In this document: in pieces, positions 12,865-18,196 of the stretch
Numbering within the stretch: position 1 is the stretch's first letter
Layout of the letters: every line of letters starts with the position of its first letter
Assembly: GCA_007135385.1 (NCBI GenBank)
Contig: SLIY01000376.1
Location: 1-18,196 of the forward strand
Length of the DNA stretch: 18,196 nucleotides
Reading direction: 5' to 3'
Source of the DNA: Leptolyngbyaceae cyanobacterium CSSed165cm_216
GTDB lineage: Bacteria; Cyanobacteriota; Cyanobacteriia; Phormidesmidales; Phormidesmidaceae
Made by a program: the position numbers and the translations under genes
Notes under the pieces: generated by a model
The model's database searches: none
The model's input: the letters and a program-made list of their open reading frames with translations, nothing else
Told to the model about the DNA's origin: nothing

Positions 12865-14142
12865 CTAGGCGGCATAAATCTTAGGGCCAATTGCCCTGAT
12901 CGCATCGGTGCAAACGCCATTGCCCGCCGCCCGAGAGCATAAAGGCTGTTCCTGCCCCGTCGGCTCAGACACATCTCGCCGGAAGACGGTGCCATTATGC
13001 CCTCTCAGAGAGCGGGGGAGCGCGTCGTAGCCTACAGTTTCCAGGGTTTGAATGTTGTAGGTGGTATAGGTCGTGAGGTTAGGATCGGCAAAATCGATGT
13101 CGACGATAGTCAGACCTTTCCAGGGGGCGCGATCGCCCGCAATCAGTGCCCTAGGACCAGCCCCTAAAATACCGGTGTGTAACAGTTGCAGGTTCCCCCG
13201 ATGACCTGGATAGTAGGCATGCTGGTGGCCACTGATGTAGGTGTGAACGTTGTAGCGCTCTAGCATGGCCCGGAGCTGGTCGGCATTAGCCATAACTTCC
13301 CCTGGTTTGTCGCGCCCAATGGCAATGCCGTAGAGGGGTAAATGACTGATCAGCATGCGAGCTTTGGCCTGTTGGGCGCGATCGCTAGCTAACGTCCGCT
13401 CCACCCAGGCCAGCTTATCCTCTGGAATCCGATGGGAGGAACCATCCCACACCATGAAGAAAATATCGTCATACTCAAAGGTGTAGTAAAAGGGGAAGTC
13501 GTAGCGATCGACAAAGGCTAGCCCTGGGTCGTGGTTGGGATGATTCCAGTAAGCGGTAGCCAGATCGCGATCGAGCTGAAAGGTAAACTGGCCGTTCGCC
13601 CCCCTAGCGGCAGAGCCGTCGTGGTTGCCCATGGTAAACCCGAAAGGCAGCCGCTGCTGCCTGATGGGGGCCGCCACGTCCCGATCAAACGCGGCCCACA
13701 TGGCCCTAATTTGGTCAGCGGGTAGGCTGGTTTTTTGCCCAGCCACCATATCACCGCCGCAAATCACTAAATCAGGCTGCCAGTAGGGCAACAGGTTAAG
13801 CCCTTTGCTGACCTCTGGTTCGTAGTGGGTGGAACCATAGGCACTGTTTAAGTCGCTGATGATCGCCAGGCGCACATCTTTGCGAGGTGGATTAACCACC
13901 CCGTGCGGCCCCGCTGTTGCCAAAATAGCTTGGGTGGCGGCGGGCAATTCAGCCACAGTATCACCGGCCCCAGCCTTTTCCCCAACAGACCCTATGTCAG
14001 ACGGGGTACCCGCAACCGCCTCAAGTTCAGGCCCTTGAGGCGTAGGCAGAGACCCGGCGATCAAGACCTGGTGGGTGCAGGCCAGACAAAGGCTGAGAAT
14101 TAAACCAAGACCAATGCCGGTCAGAAAACGCTTAGAACCCAT
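12865..14142 (-). CDS. Secreted or lipoprotein calcineurin-like metallophosphoesterase
   Basis: 425 residues. An N-terminal hydrophobic signal (about 6-22) ends in CLAC with C22; the -3 residue is Cys instead of the usual Leu, so lipoprotein processing is likely but not certain. A low-complexity linker (30-85) precedes the metallophosphoesterase domain: D97 (in SDLN), GGD131, GNHD (N173-D175), then LISHLP and SGHQH. These are the metal-binding blocks of the calcineurin-like superfamily. The first block reads D-L-N where D-x-H is usual. The C-terminal part carries two Cys (in PLCSRAAGNGVCTD) that could form a disulfide, fitting an extracytoplasmic site. The substrate is unknown (phosphodiester or phosphomonoester). 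It stands alone on the minus strand. Confidence 0.88.
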   Translation of the reverse strand: MGSKRFLTGIGLGLILSLCLACTHQVLIAGSLPTPQGPELEAVAGTPSDIGSVGEKAGAGDTVAELPAATQAILATAGPHGVVNPPRKDVRLAIISDLNSAYGSTHYEPEVSKGLNLLPYWQPDLVICGGDMVAGQKTSLPADQIRAMWAAFDRDVAAPIRQQRLPFGFTMGNHDGSAARGANGQFTFQLDRDLATAYWNHPNHDPGLAFVDRYDFPFYYTFEYDDIFFMVWDGSSHRIPEDKLAWVERTLASDRAQQAKARMLISHLPLYGIAIGRDKPGEVMANADQLRAMLERYNVHTYISGHQHAYYPGHRGNLQLLHTGILGAGPRALIAGDRAPWKGLTIVDIDFADPNLTTYTTYNIQTLETVGYDALPRSLRGHNGTVFRRDVSEPTGQEQPLCSRAAGNGVCTDAIRAIGPKIYAA

Positions 14143-14273
14143 GAATATTTGGAACTAACCACACGCATAAACTTAACCTATGATTTGCTTACTGTGATCT
14201 AAATCAGGATCGAAAAGTCATCCGTCCACTCAAAGATTTGTAATCGAGGCTAGTTCGCCTTCAGCGGCCTGAT

Positions 14274-14297
14274 AAACTGTAGTTGTCGCTACAGTTT
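14274..14297 (+). promoter_or_regulatory. 5'-leader hairpin in front of the 43-residue ORF
   Basis: AAACTGTAG and CTACAGTTT form a perfect 9-bp stem around a 6-base loop, followed by one more T. The Shine-Dalgarno of the next ORF (GAGGAA, from 14300) starts only a few bases later. It could be a terminator-like attenuator or a translational control hairpin. Confidence 0.55.
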
Positions 14298-14310
14298 TCG
14301 AGGAAGCTAT

Positions 14311-14442
14311 ATGGAGCGCCAAATTTCCGGCACCCGCCGTCGCCAAGTGATCAAAGAGCTGCGCCATCAGCTGCGCTATGCCAGTCTAGAAGAGCGGGAT
14401 GGCATTCGACAGCAACTTAACTTTTGGGAGCAGCAGCGCTAG
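14311..14442 (+). CDS. 43-residue basic small protein, unknown function
   Basis: The ATG at 14311 is preceded by GAGGAAGCTAT, a good Shine-Dalgarno, and the frame runs 43 codons to the TAG at 14440-14442. The product begins MERQISGTRRRQVIKELRHQ and ends LEERDGIRQQLNFWEQQR: basic, rich in Arg and Gln, and probably one long helix or helix-turn-helix. It has no Cys, His cluster or membrane segment. I do not recognise a family. It is the only plus-strand gene between two minus-strand genes, with its own leader hairpin. The spacing and codon use look real, but conservation is untested. Confidence 0.6.
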   Translation: MERQISGTRRRQVIKELRHQLRYASLEERDGIRQQLNFWEQQR

Positions 14443-14446
14443 AACG

Positions 14447-14468
14447 CCGGTATGTACCCGGTATGTAC
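14447..14468. repeat. Perfect tandem 11-bp repeat
   Basis: CCGGTATGTAC occurs twice in a row just after the 43-residue ORF and 60 bases beyond the menB stop. Confidence 0.9.
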
Positions 14469-14527
14469 TAAGTTCAAACTGGCAGTGCCCCCCCCCACAA
14501 CTGTCTTTTGCCTTTTGCCTTGTCATC

Positions 14528-15361
14528 CTAGGGCAGCCAGGGGTATTGACGAAAATCAGGTGGGCGTTTTTCCAAGAACGCCTGTTTACCCTCAGCCCCT
14601 TCTTCGGTCATGTAATAAAGCAATGTGGCATTGCCGGCCAACTCTTGGAGCCCAGCTTGACCATCGCAGTCGGCGTTAAAGGCGGCCTTGAGGCAGCGAA
14701 TGGCAATGGGGCTTTTTTGCAAAATTTCCTGGGCCCATTGCACCCCTGTCGCTTCCAATTGATCGACAGGGACTACGCAGTTGACTAAGCCCATATCTAG
14801 GGCTGCTTGGGCGCTGTACTGGCGGCACAGGTACCAAATTTCGCGAGCTTTCTTCTGCCCGACCAGGCGAGCCAGATAACTGGCTCCAAACCCACCGTCA
14901 AAGCTGCCGACTTTGGGACCAGTTTGGCCAAAAATGGCATTGTCAGCGGCAATGGTCAGGTCGCAGACCACATGCAGCACATGGCCGCCGCCAATGGCAT
15001 AGCCTGCCACCAGAGCAATCACCACTTTTGGCATCGAGCGAATCAGCCGCTGCAAATCCAGCACATTCAGTCGCGGAATGCCGGCATCATCGACATACCC
15101 CCCCTGGCCGCGCACACTTTGGTCGCCCCCAGCACAAAAGGCGTATTTGCCGTCGGTGTGAGGGCCAGCCCCAGTCAGTAACACGACGCCAATACGGCTA
15201 TCCTCGCGGGCATTGGCAAAAGCGTCGTAGAGCTCTGTCACTGTTTTTGGACGAAAGGCATTGCGTTTATGGGGCCGATTGATGGTGATTTTGGCGATGC
15301 CATCAGCCTTTTGGTAAATGATGTCGTCGTAGGGTTTTACGTCTTGCCAAGCAACCTGCAT
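14528..15361 (-). CDS. menB: 1,4-dihydroxy-2-naphthoyl-CoA synthase
   Basis: 277 residues, a crotonase-fold enzyme that closes the ring of o-succinylbenzoyl-CoA on the way to phylloquinone, the photosystem I electron carrier. Family marks: INRPHKRNAFRP near 27-38, AFCAGGDQSVRG (74-85), the oxyanion-loop region GYAIGGGHVLHVVCDLTIAA (120-139), FGQTGPKVGSFDGGFG (144-159), and the C-terminal LLYYMTEEGAEGKQAFLEKRPPDF with the conserved Tyr. Length is that of other MenB proteins. No other men gene is nearby. It lies 91 bases after the egtD stop on the same strand and might be co-transcribed with egtB-egtD. No strong Shine-Dalgarno is seen. Confidence 0.95.
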   Translation of the reverse strand: MQVAWQDVKPYDDIIYQKADGIAKITINRPHKRNAFRPKTVTELYDAFANAREDSRIGVVLLTGAGPHTDGKYAFCAGGDQSVRGQGGYVDDAGIPRLNVLDLQRLIRSMPKVVIALVAGYAIGGGHVLHVVCDLTIAADNAIFGQTGPKVGSFDGGFGASYLARLVGQKKAREIWYLCRQYSAQAALDMGLVNCVVPVDQLEATGVQWAQEILQKSPIAIRCLKAAFNADCDGQAGLQELAGNATLLYYMTEEGAEGKQAFLEKRPPDFRQYPWLP

Positions 15362-15452
15362 GGGGGCACATGTCCATTTAACAGTGGTTTCTAGCCTCTC
15401 ATATATTGGGTAACGGGTATCAGATATGGGGGGCTGGGGCTGCCAACACGGC

Positions 15453-16430
15453 TTAAATCTGCTGCAAATGGTGGAGGCTAAACAACTGGTCGGGGTCAGT
15501 CCATACTTGGACAGGCTTGAATCCCGCTTCTATGGCCAGTAGTTGAAATTCGTCGATGGTGTATTTGTAGGAGTGCTCTGTGCGGAGGGGTTCTCCGGCT
15601 TGAAAGTGAATGGGGGTATCCCCTAGGTGAACAGTTTGATCACTCAGGCTGACGATCGCCATTTCAATCCTGCCAGCATCAGGGTTGTAATCGGCTCGGT
15701 AGGTAAACTGGTCGAGGTTAAAGTCAGCGCCCAGTTCCCGGTTAATGCGTACCAGCAGGTTAAGGGCAAAGGCCGCAGATACCCCTTGGGCGTCGTCATA
15801 GGCCGGCTCTAGCACCTGGGCAGATTTTTTCAGGTCAACACCAATCACCAAATCCCCCAGTACCGCCATGGTTTTCAGAAAGGCAGCAGCTTCAGCCGGT
15901 TCTAGGTTGCCAATGGATGACCCAGGGAAAAACCCGACGGTGGCATGGTCCCGGAGTTCTGGAATGCTGTCGATGGGTAAGGGTTGGGTGTAGTCGGCGC
16001 AAATGGCGATCGCCCCTAGCCTGTCAAAATCCTGAGTTAGGGCCTGACAAGCTTCCTGCAGGTGCTGGCGGGAGATATCGACCCCCACGTAGGTGGTAAT
16101 TTGGGGAGCTGCTTGTAGTAAAATCCGCACCTTTTGACTGCTGCCGCTACCCAGTTCCACCAGGGTGCGGTTGCCCAAACTAGCAGCGATCGCTTGGGCA
16201 TGGGTGTGTAAAATGGCCATTTCGCTGCGGGTCAGGTAATACTCCGGTAAGCCACAGATGGCATCAAACAATTCAGACCCACGCTTGTCGTAGAGAAACT
16301 TAGGAGAAATCGCCTTTTGAGGTAGGCTTAACCCTGCCATGACGGCACTGCGAAAATCGTCAATGGGGGGATGAAAATCATATAGCTTGACGGGAAAACG
16401 CTGGGTCTGAAAACTAGAACTTGCGGGCAT
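15453..16430 (-). CDS. egtD: L-histidine N-alpha-methyltransferase EgtD
   Basis: 325 residues, an SAM-dependent methyltransferase that trimethylates histidine to hercynine, the first step of ergothioneine synthesis. Family marks: SPKFLYDKRGSELFDAICGLPEYYLTRSE near 42-70, the SAM-binding VELGSGSSQKVRILL, the YVGVDIS segment, FFPGSSIGN, and the late RTEHSYKYTIDEF with WTDPDQLFSLHHL at the end. All are typical of EgtD, and length is normal. It follows egtB by 114 bases on the same strand, so the two pathway genes sit together. The start at 16430 gives a normal N-terminus; the Shine-Dalgarno is weak. Confidence 0.95.
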   Translation of the reverse strand: MPASSSFQTQRFPVKLYDFHPPIDDFRSAVMAGLSLPQKAISPKFLYDKRGSELFDAICGLPEYYLTRSEMAILHTHAQAIAASLGNRTLVELGSGSSQKVRILLQAAPQITTYVGVDISRQHLQEACQALTQDFDRLGAIAICADYTQPLPIDSIPELRDHATVGFFPGSSIGNLEPAEAAAFLKTMAVLGDLVIGVDLKKSAQVLEPAYDDAQGVSAAFALNLLVRINRELGADFNLDQFTYRADYNPDAGRIEMAIVSLSDQTVHLGDTPIHFQAGEPLRTEHSYKYTIDEFQLLAIEAGFKPVQVWTDPDQLFSLHHLQQI

Positions 16431-16544
16431 AAGAGTACAGAAGTAACGGCATAGAATCAGAACTGAATTAGCGGCTCATCAGCAGCGGCAGCGGCCAAGG
16501 AATAGAAATCTCACTAGCTCCCCTATCTCTACCTGGGCACCAGG

Positions 16545-17822
16545 TCAGGCCGCCAGGCGAATACCGCTGAATTGCCAGCGGGCACTGGGCGGAAAGAAAT
16601 TACGGTAGGTGGGACGAATGTGCCCCGGTGGGGTGACACAGGATCCCCCCCGCAGCACCATTTGGTTACACATAAACTTGCCATTGTATTCTCCCACGGC
16701 CCCGGCCGCAGGGCGAAATCCCGGATAGGGCAAATAGGCACTTTGGGTCCATTCCCAAGTGTCGCCATAGAGTTGCTCTAGGGGTTCAACCCCAGTGGCG
16801 GGCTGGGGATGCAAGTAGTCAGCCGCCAGTAAGTTCCCCTGAGGGGGTACCCCGTGGGTGGCCACTTCCCACTCCGCTTCCGTCGGCAAGCGATACCCGC
16901 ACCACTGGGCAAAGGCATCAGCCTCAAAGTAACTGAGATGGGTCACAGGTTGATCAAGCCCTAGGGGCTGCAAACCGGCCAAAGTCATGGTCCACCATTG
17001 ACCATCCTGCTGTTCCCAGTAAAGGGGGGCTTGCCACCCCTGGTCTTGTATGGTTGCCCAGCCTTCCGACAGCCAATACTTGGGAGTTTGGTAGCCTCCC
17101 GCCTCCATAAACGCTAAATATTCGCCATTGGTCACTAATCGGTTGGCCAGGGCAAAGTCCTGTAGATACACCTGATGGGCTGGACCTTCGTTATCGAAAG
17201 TAAACTCATCGGCCGCCAATCCCTCCCCCTGGTGACCGATGGTGTATAGCCCACCAGCAAATTCCACAAACTTGAGGGGGCCAGGGTTAGCCATAGCCTG
17301 GGGTAAATCCGGACGGTAGGCAGGGCGCAGGGGATTTTGAGCCAGGTTATATTTCAAATCGGTCAATAACAACTCTTGGTGCTGTTGCTCGTGGTGCAGC
17401 CCCAGGGTGGTTAACGCAGCCACTGGGGACTGATCACCCTGCTGCCGGAGCAATGCGCCCATCGCCTGATCTACATGGGCACGATACTGGTAAACCTGAG
17501 CCACCGTAGGCCGCGACAGTAGGCCCCGCTGAGGGCGTGGATGTCGTTCCCCCACAGCCTCGTAATAGGAATTGAACAAATAGTTATAGGTGGGATGAAA
17601 CGCCTGATAGGCGGGGAGATAAGGCAGCAGCAAAAAGGTTTCAAAAAACCAGGTGGTATGGGCCAAGTGCCACTTGGGCGGACTGACATCGGCCATGGCC
17701 TGAATGCCATAATCTTCGATCGCTAGGGGCTGGCAGAGGGTCTCGCTGAGACCACGCACGGCTTGGTACTGGGCACAAAGCTTGGCAGCAGCCGGCTGGA
17801 CAGCCGGAGGAGAAAGTGTCAT
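16545..17822 (-). CDS. egtB: Hercynine oxygenase / sulfoxide synthase EgtB
   Basis: 425 residues, a non-heme iron enzyme that joins hercynine to a sulfur donor (cysteine or gamma-glutamylcysteine) with O2. An N-terminal DinB-like domain carries the iron ligands: H52/H55 region (KWHLAHTTWFFE) and H144xxxH148xE150 (HHEQQHQE). Tyrosines Y86-Y87 lie in LFNSYYEAVG. The C-terminal half is the FGE-sulfatase fold (FDNEGPAHQVYLQDF, GYRLPTEAEWEVA, GDTWEWTQSAYLPYPGF, VLRGGSC, RPTYRNFFPPSARWQFSGIRLA). No egtA, egtC or egtE is in the window, so which sulfur donor is used cannot be decided here. It is first in the egtB-egtD(-menB) run. Confidence 0.95.
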   Translation of the reverse strand: MTLSPPAVQPAAAKLCAQYQAVRGLSETLCQPLAIEDYGIQAMADVSPPKWHLAHTTWFFETFLLLPYLPAYQAFHPTYNYLFNSYYEAVGERHPRPQRGLLSRPTVAQVYQYRAHVDQAMGALLRQQGDQSPVAALTTLGLHHEQQHQELLLTDLKYNLAQNPLRPAYRPDLPQAMANPGPLKFVEFAGGLYTIGHQGEGLAADEFTFDNEGPAHQVYLQDFALANRLVTNGEYLAFMEAGGYQTPKYWLSEGWATIQDQGWQAPLYWEQQDGQWWTMTLAGLQPLGLDQPVTHLSYFEADAFAQWCGYRLPTEAEWEVATHGVPPQGNLLAADYLHPQPATGVEPLEQLYGDTWEWTQSAYLPYPGFRPAAGAVGEYNGKFMCNQMVLRGGSCVTPPGHIRPTYRNFFPPSARWQFSGIRLAA

Positions 17823-18136
17823 GGGGGCTATAACGTGAACTACCTGGGTAACACTATTATTAACGTAGTGTGGCAGACTTACCCATAGCTAATTCTGCCG
17901 GGTGATCGTCCCGATAAAAACCGTCATTGGGCATAACCCCTCCAACCCCAGTTCGGTTCTACGGAATCAGATCCGGCGTTTTCCCTGTTACCTTAAGCAC
18001 ATGGGTTAAAGAAACACCTACGAGTGAATTGGATGTGTGTGATGTTCTACCCATTCGAGGGAAGACTAGAGGTAGTCACAAATCTGTTTAGCCCAGGCGA
18101 TCGCATTGTTACTGCTAGCCAAGCGAGGTATCCGTT
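17823..18136. other. Divergent intergenic region between egtB and the right-end gene
   Basis: 314 bases that must hold the egtB promoter (minus) and that of the gene starting at 18137 (plus). One HIP1-type site (GGCGATCGC, about 18097) is present. I see no convincing -35/-10 pair, terminator or operator. Confidence 0.45.
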
Positions 18137-18196
18137 GTGAGCAACTCTTCCGGCAAAACTCCAGACCTATTCAGCGGGTTTAAAAATGCTGATGGG
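18137..18196 (+). CDS. Start of an unidentified gene (partial, runs off the window)
   Basis: A GTG at 18137 is preceded by GAGG 8 bases upstream and opens a frame that stays open to the window end: (M)SNSSGKTPDLFSGFKNADG, 20 codons. The Shine-Dalgarno and spacing look real, but too little is seen to name a family. Confidence 0.5.
   Translation, partial: MSNSSGKTPDLFSGFKNADG

Noticed and set aside
14399..14788. 129-codon plus-strand frame opposite menB
   Set aside because: Shadow of menB; the menB frame is fully explained by its family.

Overview
The window is chromosomal DNA from a cyanobacterium, most likely a filamentous, nitrogen-fixing Leptolyngbya- or Nodosilinea-like one. The evidence is the end of psbA (photosystem II D1), an orange carotenoid protein, NblA, a CrtW ketolase, cyanobacterial-type MenB, many GCGATCGC (HIP1) sites, tandem heptamer repeats and multidomain two-component proteins. 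CowN, a nitrogenase-protecting protein, implies a diazotroph. The genus is an inference.

Layout. 1-65 is the psbA 3' end (+), followed by its terminator. 279-566 is cowN (-) with its own terminator. 904-1863 is ocp (-), also with a terminator. 2186-8263 is a three-gene minus-strand two-component locus, transcribed in the order REC-wHTH-HPt-REC-REC-GGDEF regulator, three-PAS sensor kinase, single-domain response regulator. 8264-9019 has no gene but holds what looks like an internally deleted IS200/IS605-type element with an omega-RNA-like scaffold. 9020-10019 is a tight nblA-crtW pair (-). 10261-11922 is a CocE-type hydrolase (+). 12346-12522 is rpsU (-), in an area with palindromes and short tandem repeats. 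12865-14142 is a secreted or lipoprotein metallophosphoesterase (-). 14311-14442 is a 43-residue ORF (+) behind a 5'-leader hairpin. 14528-17822 is menB, egtD and egtB, all on the minus strand and transcribed in the order egtB, egtD, menB (phylloquinone and ergothioneine synthesis). A GTG-started gene begins at 18137 (+) and runs off the window.

How the genes work together (inference). Several act in light and oxidative stress: D1 turnover (psbA), phycobilisome quenching (ocp), phycobilisome dismantling (nblA), ketocarotenoid supply for OCP (crtW) and a thiol antioxidant (egtB/egtD). They are not one operon. The two-component locus could act as a phosphorelay with c-di-GMP output; its input signal is unknown.

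The most notable observations are: an OCP that lacks the Arg155 and Arg27 equivalents of Synechocystis OCP1; a D1 C-terminal extension of only 9 residues; the nblA-crtW pairing; the tnpB-less omega-RNA-like remnant; a 36-bp perfect palindrome fused to a heptamer array; and rpsU and a 43-residue ORF, both short enough to be missed by length cut-offs.
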